From: Archangium primigenium
Lineage (GTDB): Bacteria > Myxococcota > Myxococcia > Myxococcales > Myxococcaceae
Direction: 5' to 3'
Assembly (NCBI RefSeq): GCF_016904885.1
Contig: NZ_JADWYI010000001.1
Location: 1,736,001-1,800,000 of the forward strand
Length of the DNA: 64,000 nt
Shown here in pieces: positions 47,583 through 55,963 of this stretch. The translations under genes and the position numbers were made by a program. Under the pieces are notes generated by a model. That model searched no databases, had not been told where the DNA came from, and saw only the letters and a program-made list of their open reading frames with translations. Position 1 is the first letter of the stretch; each line of letters begins with the position of its first letter.

Positions 47583-48574
47583 GAGCCGCTCTCCGTCAGC
47601 ATGCACCCGGGCGTCTGGTTCCACACCCGCGGCTCCCCGTCCGGAGGCATGGGGTAGAGCCGCTCGCAATTCGCGCGGCACACCTCGAGCGTGTAGCGGA
47701 GGGTCTGGCTGGGGGGCTTCTGGGTCCGGGACACCGGGGCCGAGGGGACGGTGAGGGTCAGGCGGATGCGCGGGGGCTTCGTCGGCTCCACCTTCACCGC
47801 CTGCTTGCCGTACACGAAGTCGATGCCCGAGAGGACGGAGGGGGCCGCGCAGCCCTTGAACTCCCGCACCGACGCCAGCTCCTGGGACGTGAAGAGGGGA
47901 TAGCCGGCGTCGGGGGGCTGCTCGAGCTGGACGAGCGGCAACTGGTTCCGGGCGGCCTCCTCCAGGGCGGCGGTCAGGCGGGCATCGGTGCTGAAGGTCC
48001 AGAGGGCGGCGAAGTCGGCGCCCAGGCCCTGTTGGGCCTCCGGGGTCGCCAGGCTCCACAGCAGCGCGGGCCCCGTGCTCCAGGAGCGCATCGCGCCGAG
48101 CTGGGACTGGAGGATCGGGGGCAGCGGCAGGTTGACGTTGTTGAAGTAGAACATCACCGGCTTGACGCGGGCCGTGCCGTAGCGCTGCACCGCGGTGTTC
48201 ACCTCCGCGCCATGGGCATTGAGGTTCAACTGGCGGTTCGTGCTCTGCTGGCAGTTGGGCGACAGGTCCTGGGGGGACAGCTCCATGCCCGTGCGTCCCG
48301 AGGGCAGCAGCGCGGCGCGCAGGGTGTTGCGCAGGTGGTTGCGCACCCGGGTGCATTCGGTGGCGTCCGGGATGTTGAGATCGAAGATCAGCCCATAGAC
48401 GAGCGGCGCGTCCTGGGCGCCCAGCACCTGCTCGCGCTTGAGCTGCTCGAGCTCGGGCGGGTGGGGGTCCACGAAGTAGGACTCACACGCCGTCAGCCCC
48501 AAGAACCCGAGCGCCAGCACGCCGAGCACCCGACCGGGCGACCGGCGACATTCCTGCCACTCCGTGCGCGTCAC
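47579..48574 (-). CDS. Large lipoprotein, first gene of the MotAB/FliFG-like operon
   Basis: A 331-residue lipoprotein. The GTG at 48574 has GGGGGAG upstream; the signal peptide ends in lipobox LGLTACE. The mature protein begins SYFVDPHPPELEQLKREQVLG and is mixed alpha/beta, with several Cys (ECTRV, PNCQQ, KGCAAP, VCRANCERLYP, PGCM) that could form disulfides. No family was recognised; position suggests a GltK-like outer-membrane lipoprotein. The operon promoter should lie in the 208-base gap shared with the divergent htrA gene. Confidence 0.7.
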   Translation of the reverse strand: MTRTEWQECRRSPGRVLGVLALGFLGLTACESYFVDPHPPELEQLKREQVLGAQDAPLVYGLIFDLNIPDATECTRVRNHLRNTLRAALLPSGRTGMELSPQDLSPNCQQSTNRQLNLNAHGAEVNTAVQRYGTARVKPVMFYFNNVNLPLPPILQSQLGAMRSWSTGPALLWSLATPEAQQGLGADFAALWTFSTDARLTAALEEAARNQLPLVQLEQPPDAGYPLFTSQELASVREFKGCAAPSVLSGIDFVYGKQAVKVEPTKPPRIRLTLTVPSAPVSRTQKPPSQTLRYTLEVCRANCERLYPMPPDGEPRVWNQTPGCMLTESGS

Positions 48575-48782
48575 GTGAACGACCACTCCCCCGCTTTGCC
48601 TGCCGGCCTGGGCGGCATCTTTATAAGCGCAACCGGCGCACCCCTGTAAAGGCCCCCCTCGCCTCCGAGGGAAGGGGTCATGGTGGGGAGCCGAGCAGGC
48701 ATCCTCCCGCCCGCACCGACAGGGCCCGTGGTTGTCGCGCTCCTCGGGGTTCCCAATCTTGTTCCCGGAGGAGATCACCTTC

Positions 48783-50210
48783 ATGAAGCTCGCCCGCCTG
48801 TTGGTCTTGTCGCGTGTCGCCCTGTTGCCCGCCTTGATGTGGTCCGCACCGGGCGTGTGTGAGCCCCGACCTCCGGAGAAGTCGGAGGCCCTGTCCATCG
48901 CGAACCTGGTCGAGGCCGTGAAGGACTCCGTCGTCAACGTGGACGTCCAGGCCCGCGCGCCGTCGGCGGAAGGCTCCGGGGACTTCTTCGAGAAGTTCTT
49001 CGGCATGCCCAACGGCTCGGGGGGCTCGGGAGGGCTGGGGGACTCCGAGACGCGCCAGCGCATCCGGCAGGGCGAGGGGTCGGGTTTCATCATCGACGCC
49101 AACGGCCTCATCCTCACCAACAACCACGTGGTGGAGGACGCCATCGCCATCCGCATCCGCCTCAATGACGGGCGCCAGTTCGACGCCCGGGTGCTGGGGA
49201 GGGATCCGCTCACGGACCTGGCGCTGCTCAAGCTCCAGGGCGACGTGAAGAACCTGCCCGTGGCGCGGCTGGGAGACTCGGACGCCGTGCGTGTGGGCGA
49301 CACGGTGGTGGCCATCGGCAACCCGTTCGGTCTCACCTCCAGTGTCAGCGCGGGCATCCTCTCGGCCCGGGCCCGGGACATCCAGTCCGGCCCCTACGAC
49401 AACTTCCTGCAGACGGATGCCGCCATCAACCCGGGCAACTCGGGCGGCCCGCTCTTCAACGATCGGGGCGAGGTCATCGGCATCAACACCGCCATCGTGG
49501 GCGGCGGCTCGGGCATCGGCTTCGCGGTGCCCTCGAGCATGGCCCAGAAGCTCCTGCCCCAACTGCAGAAGGGGCAGATCCACCGCGGTTGGCTCGGGGT
49601 GGCGGTGCAGGATCTGACGCCGGAGCTGGCCCAGGCGCTGCGGGTGCCGATGACCCAGGGCGCCATCGTCACCGACGTGCAGCCGGGCACGCCGTCCGCG
49701 GACGCGGGCCTGCGGCGCGACGACATCCTCACGGCCATCGACGGCAAGCCCATCGAGTCCTCGCGGGCGCTCACCCGCGAGGTGGGCTTCCGCCAGCCCC
49801 AGGAGGCCCTGACCCTCACCGTCTACCGCGACGGCAAGTCCCGCCAGCTCAAGGCGAAGCTCGGCGAGCGGCCGGATCTGGAGGGCAACGCGTCCGCGCC
49901 GCCGCCCGAGGCGCGCGCGGCGGACTCCGGCCGGGAGCTGGGCCTGAGCCTGCGCGAGGCGGACCCGCGCCTCACCCCGGGCGTCAAGGGCGGGGCGCTG
50001 CTGGTGGACGTGGCGCCGGGCTCGCCCGCGGAGCGCGCGGGGCTCCAGCCGGGCATGACCATCGTCGAGGCGGGGGGCAAGCCGGTGCGCGGAGCGCAGG
50101 CGCTCACCCAACTGCTCAAGGGCCAGAAGCCGGGCGCCGTGGTGCTCTTGCGCGTGCAGGTGGGCAAGAGCCGCCTCTTGCGCGCGCTACCCATCCCCGC
50201 GGGGAGCTGA
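48783..50210 (+). CDS. HtrA/DegP-type periplasmic serine protease
   Basis: A 475-residue envelope protease/chaperone. The ATG at 48783 has GGAGGAG upstream and starts a signal peptide (LARLLVLSRVALLPALMWSAPGVC). The catalytic triad is His115 (TNNHVV), Asp145 (LTDLALLK) and Ser220 (PGNSGGPL). Two PDZ domains follow (RGWLGVAVQDLTPE...; LGLSLREADPRL...). It degrades or refolds damaged envelope proteins. It is divergent from the MotAB/FliFG-like operon, and its 3' end overlaps the convergent YchJ-like gene by 24 bases. Confidence 0.95.
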   Translation: MKLARLLVLSRVALLPALMWSAPGVCEPRPPEKSEALSIANLVEAVKDSVVNVDVQARAPSAEGSGDFFEKFFGMPNGSGGSGGLGDSETRQRIRQGEGSGFIIDANGLILTNNHVVEDAIAIRIRLNDGRQFDARVLGRDPLTDLALLKLQGDVKNLPVARLGDSDAVRVGDTVVAIGNPFGLTSSVSAGILSARARDIQSGPYDNFLQTDAAINPGNSGGPLFNDRGEVIGINTAIVGGGSGIGFAVPSSMAQKLLPQLQKGQIHRGWLGVAVQDLTPELAQALRVPMTQGAIVTDVQPGTPSADAGLRRDDILTAIDGKPIESSRALTREVGFRQPQEALTLTVYRDGKSRQLKAKLGERPDLEGNASAPPPEARAADSGRELGLSLREADPRLTPGVKGGALLVDVAPGSPAERAGLQPGMTIVEAGGKPVRGAQALTQLLKGQKPGAVVLLRVQVGKSRLLRALPIPAGS

Positions 50211-50678
50211 GGCGGCGAAGGTCTCCAGGGTCAGGGACTCGGGCGGCACGGACAGCGCCCGGGGCGTGGCGGACTCGCCGCGCAGGTAGCGCCAGCCGGT
50301 GCCATCATGTTGGAACTCCGAGCGCTCCACGAAGGACACGTCCCGTCCCGACTCGAACACCCGGGCATGGAAGAGCACCACCGCCGTGCCCCCGGGCTCC
50401 GCGAGTCGCCGGTCCAGGATGTGGAGCCGGGGGTATTTGAGGGCGGTGGCCCGGGCGCGCACCTCGCGCAGGAAGTCCGCCTCGGGCCGGGCGCGGTCCG
50501 GGTGCTCGGGGTGCAGGGTGCGCCAGAGGTAGGCCACCTCGCGCAGGGCGAAGGCGCTGTAGCGCGAGCGCATGAGGGCCTCGGCGTCGGGGGCTTCCGC
50601 CTCGCCGGCGTGGTAGCGGCCACAGCAGGCGCGGTAGCGCAGGCCGGAGGTGCAGGGACAGAGCGGGGCAGGGGGCAT
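50187..50678 (-). CDS. YchJ-family SEC-C/NTF2-like protein
   Basis: A 163-residue protein with an N-terminal SEC-C-like zinc motif (LCPCTSGLRYRACCGRYH) and an NTF2-like body (RSRYSAFALREVAYLWRTLHPE, VVLFHARVFESGRDVSFVERSEF), matching the YchJ (UPF0225) family. Function is not established. AGGA lies 10 bases before the ATG. It is divergent from uppP with 66 bases between. Confidence 0.9.
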   Translation of the reverse strand: MPPAPLCPCTSGLRYRACCGRYHAGEAEAPDAEALMRSRYSAFALREVAYLWRTLHPEHPDRARPEADFLREVRARATALKYPRLHILDRRLAEPGGTAVVLFHARVFESGRDVSFVERSEFQHDGTGWRYLRGESATPRALSVPPESLTLETFAASAPRGDG

Positions 50679-50744
50679 GGCGGGGTGTTCCTGGACGACA
50701 CGGCCGATGGAATGGCGCTTGCTGCCCCGCAGGCTAGCGCATAG

Positions 50745-51653
50745 ATGCCTGTGCACCGCATGAGTCTTCTCCAAGCCATCGTCCTCGGGCTCGTCCAGGG
50801 GCTGACCGAGTTCCTCCCCATCAGCTCCACCGCTCACCTGCGCATCGTCCCGGAGCTGTTCGGCTGGCCGGATCCCGGCGCGGCCTATTCGGCCGTCATC
50901 CAGTTGGGCACGGTGGCGGCGGTCATCCTCTACTTCCGCAAGGACCTCGTCGTGCTGGCCCGGGCCTTCTTCGAGGGCCTGCTCAAGCGCGCGCCCATGG
51001 CCACCGTGGAGTCGCGCCTCGCCTGGTTCGTGCTCGTGGGCACGCTGCCCATCGGCGTGTGCGGCCTGGCCTTCAAGAAGACCATCGAGACGTCGCTGCG
51101 CTCGCTCTACGTCATCTCCGGCAGCCTCATCGTCCTGGCCCTCATCCTCTTCATCGTCGAGCGGCTGGCCTCGCACAAGCGCACCCTGGCGGACATGACC
51201 TGGCGCGATGGCGTGCTCGTGGGCGTGTGGCAGGCGCTGGCGCTCATCCCGGGCTCCTCGCGCTCGGGCACCACCATCACCGGCGCCCTGTCCCTGGGGC
51301 TGCGGCGCGAGGATGCGGCGCGCTACTCCTTCCTCTTGTCCATTCCCGCCACGTCGCTCGCGGGCCTCTTCGAGCTCAAGCACCTCTTGGAGGCCACCGA
51401 GCGGCCCTCCACGGTGGCGCTCGTGGTGGGCACGGTGGTGGCGTTCGGCTCGGGCTGGGCCGCGATCGCGTGGCTCTTGAGCTATCTGCGCAAGCGCTCC
51501 ACGCTCGTCTTCGTCTTCTACCGCGTGGCCCTGGGCCTGCTGCTGCTCGGCCTCCTGCGCGCGGGCATCCTCCACCCCCAGTCGGGCCTGGAGAACACGG
51601 ACACCGCGTCCCGGCCCCTCCAGACGCCGGTGGAGCGGCAGCTCACGGAGTAG
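50745..51653 (+). CDS. uppP: Undecaprenyl-diphosphate phosphatase
   Basis: A 302-residue polytopic enzyme recycling the carrier lipid for peptidoglycan and polysaccharide synthesis. Catalytic motifs are QGLTEFLPISSTAHL and PGSSRSGTTITGAL. Seven or eight helices are visible. A second ATG at 50760 is an alternative start. The C-terminal 25 residues are a polar tail. It is followed 5 bases later by a Nudix gene. Confidence 0.96.
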   Translation: MPVHRMSLLQAIVLGLVQGLTEFLPISSTAHLRIVPELFGWPDPGAAYSAVIQLGTVAAVILYFRKDLVVLARAFFEGLLKRAPMATVESRLAWFVLVGTLPIGVCGLAFKKTIETSLRSLYVISGSLIVLALILFIVERLASHKRTLADMTWRDGVLVGVWQALALIPGSSRSGTTITGALSLGLRREDAARYSFLLSIPATSLAGLFELKHLLEATERPSTVALVVGTVVAFGSGWAAIAWLLSYLRKRSTLVFVFYRVALGLLLLGLLRAGILHPQSGLENTDTASRPLQTPVERQLTE

Positions 51654-51658
51654 CCCGC

Positions 51659-52246
51659 GTGCACCCGCTCTTCGACGCGCTCGAGACCCATCTGGCCACG
51701 CGGCCCGCCCAGGCGGTGGACCTGCCCGGACTCGTGCTGCGCGAGGCGGCGGTGCTGGTGCCCTTGCTGCTGCGCGACGAGCGGCCCCACGTGTTGTTCA
51801 CCAAGCGGCCCACCACGCTGCGCCACCACGCCGGGCAGTACTCGTTCCCGGGCGGCTCGCGGGACCCCGAGGACTCGACGCCCCTGCACACCGCGCTGCG
51901 CGAGACGCGCGAGGAGCTGGGCATCGACGTGACGGGCGTGCGGGTGCTCGGGGGGTTGGACGAGGTGCCCACGCTGGGCGGCTCGAACTTCCGCATCCGG
52001 CCCTTCGTGGGCGTGCTGCCCCGGGGCCTGGAGTTCAAGCCCAACCCGGCCGAGGTGGAGTTCATCATCGAGGTGCCCCTGGCGCACCTGCTGGCGCCCT
52101 CCGTCCACCGCACCGAGTCACGCCGGGCCGGGGGGCTCGTGTACGAGGTGGACTTCTTCACCTGGGAGACCCACGTCATCTGGGGCGCCACGGGCCGCAT
52201 CCTCCGGGACGTGGTGGGGCTGGCCCGCGAGCTGTCCCCTCCATGA
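51659..52246 (+). CDS. Nudix hydrolase, coenzyme A pyrophosphatase-like
   Basis: A 195-residue enzyme with a GTG start preceded by GGAG. The CoA-ase signature precedes and includes the Nudix box: HHAGQYSFPGGSRDPED then LRETREELGI. It cleaves CoA or other nucleotide diphosphates, giving 4'-phosphopantetheine. It lies between uppP and a histidine kinase gene, overlapping the latter as ATGA; this looks like compact packing rather than a shared pathway. Confidence 0.9.
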   Translation: MHPLFDALETHLATRPAQAVDLPGLVLREAAVLVPLLLRDERPHVLFTKRPTTLRHHAGQYSFPGGSRDPEDSTPLHTALRETREELGIDVTGVRVLGGLDEVPTLGGSNFRIRPFVGVLPRGLEFKPNPAEVEFIIEVPLAHLLAPSVHRTESRRAGGLVYEVDFFTWETHVIWGATGRILRDVVGLARELSPP

Positions 52247-54345
52247 GCAGGACCCTGGGGGCGTGGGGGCGGGCCCGGCGCGGGACGCTGCTGCGCGCCT
52301 GGCGCGAGCGGCTGGCCCGGCGAGAGGCGCGGGCGGAGGACCCGCCGGGGCTCGCGCCGCCCGTGCTGCTCGACGCCCTGCTGGACAGCATCCCCGTGGG
52401 GCTGTTCTTCATGGATCGCGCGCTGCGCTACGTGCGCGCCAACCGGGTGCTCGCGGACATGAATGGTGTCCCCCTGGAACAACTGCTCGGGCGCAGCTTG
52501 TGGGAGGTCGTCCCGCTGCTGGCCGACAGGCTCGCGCCGCTCTACCAGCGGGTGTTCGCCACGGGCGAGGCGCTGTTGGACCAGGAGATCAGCGGGGTCA
52601 CCGCCGCGGCGCCGGGCGAGCGGCGCCACTGGCGCGTCAGCTACTACCCGATCCGCGGGCCCACCGGCGAGGTGGCGCTCGTGGGCGGCGTGCTGATGGA
52701 CATCACGGACCTCAAGCGGGGACTGCTCGCGCTCGAGGCGCGCCAGGGGGAGCTGGCCGAGACGGGCCAGCGCCTGGAGGCCATCCTGGAGACGGCGGTG
52801 GATGGCATCTTCACCTGCGACGAGCGGGGCCGCATCCAGCGCGCCAATTCGGCCGCGGGCCGCATCTTCGGCTACGTGCCGGAGGCCCTGGTGGGGCGGG
52901 ACGTGCGGCGTCTGCTGGCGCGGCCCTACCGGCGCGAGCTCGTGCGCTTCTTCTTGTCCGAGGAGGAGCGGGGGCCCGGCCGCGAGTGGGAGGTGCGCGG
53001 GCGGCGCAAGGACGGCCGGCTCTTTCCCCTGGAGCTGTCGGTGGGCGAGGTGCGGCTGCCGACGGGGGGGCGGCTCTTCGTGGGCACCGTGCGCGACATC
53101 TCCGCGCGCCGGCGCTCCGAGCAGGCTCAGGCGCTCTTCGTGGAGACGGGCACGCTGCTGGCGCAGTCGCTGGATCTGCCCACCACCCTGAAGAACCTGG
53201 CCGAGGTGGTGGTCTCCCACCTGTCGGACTACTGCCTCGTGGACCTGATGCAGGCGGACGGAGTGCTGCGGCGGCATCAGGTGGCGGCGCGGGACGCGTC
53301 GCCGCGGGCCGCCCTGGAGGCCACCCTGTCCTGGACGATCACGCTGCGGGAGGGCAGTCCGGTGACCCGGGTGGTGCGGGGCCACGAGGCGGAGTTCTTC
53401 GCGCCCGTCACCCCCGCGTGGCTGGACGCGGTGGCCGAGCACCCCGCGCACCGGGCCCTGCTGGGCTCGTTGGAACTCCAGGCGGTGGCCATCCTTCCCC
53501 TCAAGGCCCGGGGTCATCTGCTGGGCCTCATGTCCATCGGCTGGACGCGGCTGCCGTCCGCGCGGCTGTCCGAGGAGCTGGAGATCGCCCAGGGCGTGGC
53601 GGACCGGGCGGCCATGGCGCTCGACAACGCCCGGCTGTACCAGGAGGCCCAGGACGCGGTGCGCATGCGCGAGGACGTGGTGGCCATCGTCAGCCACGAC
53701 CTGCGCAACCCCCTCAACGCCATCACCCTGTCCGCCTCGTCCTTGCTGCGGCGCGTCGACGTGGACGCGCGCACCCACCAGACCGCCCAGCGCATCTCCG
53801 CGGCCGCCGAGCGCGCCAGCCGGTTGATCCGCGACCTGCTCGACTTCACCCAGGCCCGCGTGGGGGGCATCCCCATCCAGCCCGCCGCCCTGGACTTCCA
53901 CGAGCATGTGCGGCGCGTGGTGGACGAGGTGCGCCTGGCCTGGCCCGGGCGCGTCATCCACGTGACCACCGAGGGGGAGGGCCAGGGCGCCTGGGACGAG
54001 GGGCGGCTGGCCCAGGTCATCACCAACCTGGTGGGTAACGCCCTGCAGCACAGCCCGACCGCCTCCGCCGTGACGGTGTCCGTCCAGGGCTCACCGGGGG
54101 GAGTGCGCCTGGACGTCCACAACGAGGGCCCACCCATCCTCGCCGAGGCGCTCCCCACCCTCTTCGAGCCCTACCGCCGGGGCACCGGGACAGGAGAGCG
54201 GGGAGGCAGCCTGGGGCTCGGTCTCTTCATTACCCGGCAGATCATCCACGGGCACGGGGGTTCCATCTCCGTTAATTCTCAACCGGGGGATGGGACGACC
54301 TTCGTCGTCCGGCTGCCCCGGCATCCAGGCGAACCCCTGGTGTAG
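52243..54345 (+). CDS. PAS-PAS-GAF sensor histidine kinase
   Basis: A 700-residue soluble sensor kinase. Two PAS domains (about 40-165, LLDSIPVGLFFMDRALRYVRANR; about 170-290, ILETAVDGIFTCDERGRIQRANSAAGRIFGY) are followed by a GAF domain (about 300-460), HisKA with His485 (IVSHDLRNPLNAITLS), and a HATPase domain (NLVGNALQHS, GGSLGLGLFITRQIIHGHGG). No membrane helix is seen, so the signal is cytoplasmic or diffusible. A receiver protein is encoded just downstream and is the likely partner. Confidence 0.93.
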   Translation: MSRTLGAWGRARRGTLLRAWRERLARREARAEDPPGLAPPVLLDALLDSIPVGLFFMDRALRYVRANRVLADMNGVPLEQLLGRSLWEVVPLLADRLAPLYQRVFATGEALLDQEISGVTAAAPGERRHWRVSYYPIRGPTGEVALVGGVLMDITDLKRGLLALEARQGELAETGQRLEAILETAVDGIFTCDERGRIQRANSAAGRIFGYVPEALVGRDVRRLLARPYRRELVRFFLSEEERGPGREWEVRGRRKDGRLFPLELSVGEVRLPTGGRLFVGTVRDISARRRSEQAQALFVETGTLLAQSLDLPTTLKNLAEVVVSHLSDYCLVDLMQADGVLRRHQVAARDASPRAALEATLSWTITLREGSPVTRVVRGHEAEFFAPVTPAWLDAVAEHPAHRALLGSLELQAVAILPLKARGHLLGLMSIGWTRLPSARLSEELEIAQGVADRAAMALDNARLYQEAQDAVRMREDVVAIVSHDLRNPLNAITLSASSLLRRVDVDARTHQTAQRISAAAERASRLIRDLLDFTQARVGGIPIQPAALDFHEHVRRVVDEVRLAWPGRVIHVTTEGEGQGAWDEGRLAQVITNLVGNALQHSPTASAVTVSVQGSPGGVRLDVHNEGPPILAEALPTLFEPYRRGTGTGERGGSLGLGLFITRQIIHGHGGSISVNSQPGDGTTFVVRLPRHPGEPLV

Positions 54346-54616
54346 ATCGTTGTCCTTGGAGTGTTGGAGAACGAGAATTTTATGACATCGCCCTCCATTC
54401 GGACGCGCGGGGTTGCCCTCCCCGAGACGTTCCCGGCCGGTACCGCGTGCTCGCTATTGCTCGCACCCGGCCACATCGTGGATGGTGCGGATGCCGTGCG
54501 TCGTCTCGACTTCGTCCTGAGCGCTCGTGCCTCGGAGGTTCGTTCCCTCCCGGCACGAGGAGCCCGCATCCGGGGGAATCGCGAGTCCACGTTCCGGTGT
54601 GGCTCGGAGCGCCCCC

Positions 54617-54988
54617 ATGGCCAGGATTCTCATCGTCGATGACGAAGTACACGTGGTCGGTGCTCTCCGCCGGTTGTTGCGGCGTGAAGGCTTCTCCATC
54701 GAGGTCGCCCTCGGTGGCGAGGAGGCCATCGAGAAGCTGGCGACCTTTCCAGCGGACGTCGTCATCTCCGACTTCCGCATGCGGGGCATGAACGGCCTGG
54801 AGCTGCTGGGTCAGGTGCTGCGCATCGCGCCCTCGACGGTGCGGGTGCTCATCTCCGGGCACGCGGACCTGTCCTCGGGCGGGCCCCAGGCCGGCATCAT
54901 CTCCCACTTCATCAGCAAGCCCTGGGACGATGATCGCCTCATCGCCGACGTGAGAGCGCTCCTGGGTGCCCAGGGCTCCCCGTCCTGA
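54617..54988 (+). CDS. Stand-alone response regulator receiver
   Basis: A 123-residue CheY-like receiver. Acidic pocket DDE (8-10), phospho-acceptor Asp52 (VVISDFRMRG), the Thr/Ser switch at VLISGHAD and the Lys in ISKPWDDD are all present. The sequence resembles receivers that precede HD-GYP domains (RpfG-type), but no output domain follows. The frame is open further upstream, but ATG 54617 directly precedes the domain. The 271-base gap from the kinase shows no gene or clear promoter. Confidence 0.9.
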   Translation: MARILIVDDEVHVVGALRRLLRREGFSIEVALGGEEAIEKLATFPADVVISDFRMRGMNGLELLGQVLRIAPSTVRVLISGHADLSSGGPQAGIISHFISKPWDDDRLIADVRALLGAQGSPS

Positions 54989-55060
54989 GGGACGCGAGGT
55001 CGGAAGTGAAGCCGGGCGGGCGGTGTTGGTGACGAGAACCCATCGGGAAGGATGCTCCGC

Positions 55061-55954
55061 ATGCCGTTGGCCGCCCCCTCTGTCGCGAGCGACCCGCCCG
55101 AGCCGCATGCCCTGCCTCCCGGCCCGGACGAGCCCGTGCTGCTCGAGGGCGTGCAGGGTGGACGCCAGCTGCTGACCTGGCCCGGCACCTGGGTGTTCGC
55201 GCTGACCGTGCTGCTCGGCCGCCACCTGTTCCTGGCCGCTCCGCTCCTGTTGCTGTTCGCGGCGGGGAGCTTCCTCGGTGTCTTCTACCTGCGGTACGCG
55301 GGGCGCTTCTGGCTCACCTGCGAGCGGCTGGTGTGGGCGCCGCGCGTGGGCGGGTCGGTGGAGGTGCCGCTCGCGTCCATCCCGTCCGGAGGCATCACCG
55401 CGCGGCCCGTGTGGGGCGAGGTGCGGGTGGAGGGCGCGCGGCGGCTCACGGTGCGTCATGCGGGCCTGGCGGGCCGCCTGGCGGCGCTGTTGGAACTGCA
55501 CCGGGACGCGCCCTTCCTGGGCACGGTGGATGGCACGTCCCAGGCGGGAGAGGTGTCCGTGCTGCCCGCGCGGCGGATGTCCGCGAAGGGGGCCGAGCAG
55601 GGGGTGGCCGTGCTGCGCCCCGGGTACGCCGCGTTCCTGCCGGAGCGCCGCCGGGGCGAGGTGTTCCGGGGACTGACGCATGCGCGGGTTCAGGCGCCCG
55701 AGGCCGAGGTATCCCTGGCGCTGCTGCTGGAGCACCTGCGGCTGCTGCCCGAGCCGCAATTCGATGCGTGCCTGCGCCGGGCCGTGTTCTCCACGGGAGG
55801 GGAGCTGTGGCCCGCGGCGGAGGTGGCCTCGGGCACGGCGATGGCGCCGGGGCGGGTGCGTCTCGTGGGCGCGCGCGGCGTGGGCATGGAGCTGCGGCCC
55901 GGTCCCGCCGAGGCCGAGGCCGCGCACCGCATCGTGCGCCAGTGGGTGATGTGA
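55061..55954 (+). CDS. Membrane protein with PH-like domain, function unknown
   Basis: About 297 residues. After a Pro-rich start, two close membrane helices (TWVFALTVLLGRHLFLAAPLLLLFAAGSFLG) are followed by a bacterial PH-like domain (FWLTCERLVWAPRVGGSVEVPLASIPSGGITARPVWGEVRVEG). A second soluble domain of unknown type makes up the rest. An ATG at 55052 is an alternative, but GGAAGGA is better placed for 55061. It stands alone and ends 9 bases from the convergent MBOAT gene. Confidence 0.75.
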   Translation: MPLAAPSVASDPPEPHALPPGPDEPVLLEGVQGGRQLLTWPGTWVFALTVLLGRHLFLAAPLLLLFAAGSFLGVFYLRYAGRFWLTCERLVWAPRVGGSVEVPLASIPSGGITARPVWGEVRVEGARRLTVRHAGLAGRLAALLELHRDAPFLGTVDGTSQAGEVSVLPARRMSAKGAEQGVAVLRPGYAAFLPERRRGEVFRGLTHARVQAPEAEVSLALLLEHLRLLPEPQFDACLRRAVFSTGGELWPAAEVASGTAMAPGRVRLVGARGVGMELRPGPAEAEAAHRIVRQWVM

Positions 55955-55963
55955 GCGGCGCGC

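Noticed and set aside
38646-48574. Reading the operon as an ordinary flagellar locus.
   Set aside because: There are MotA/MotB and FliF/FliG-like parts, but no FlhA/FlhB/FliI/FliP export genes, no rod, hook or flagellin genes, and FliF and FliG are fused with the EHPQ motif missing.
54361-54642. A 93-codon open frame between the histidine kinase and the receiver.
   Set aside because: No recognisable motifs or convincing ribosome binding site, and it overlaps the receiver start in another frame; treated as non-coding leader.
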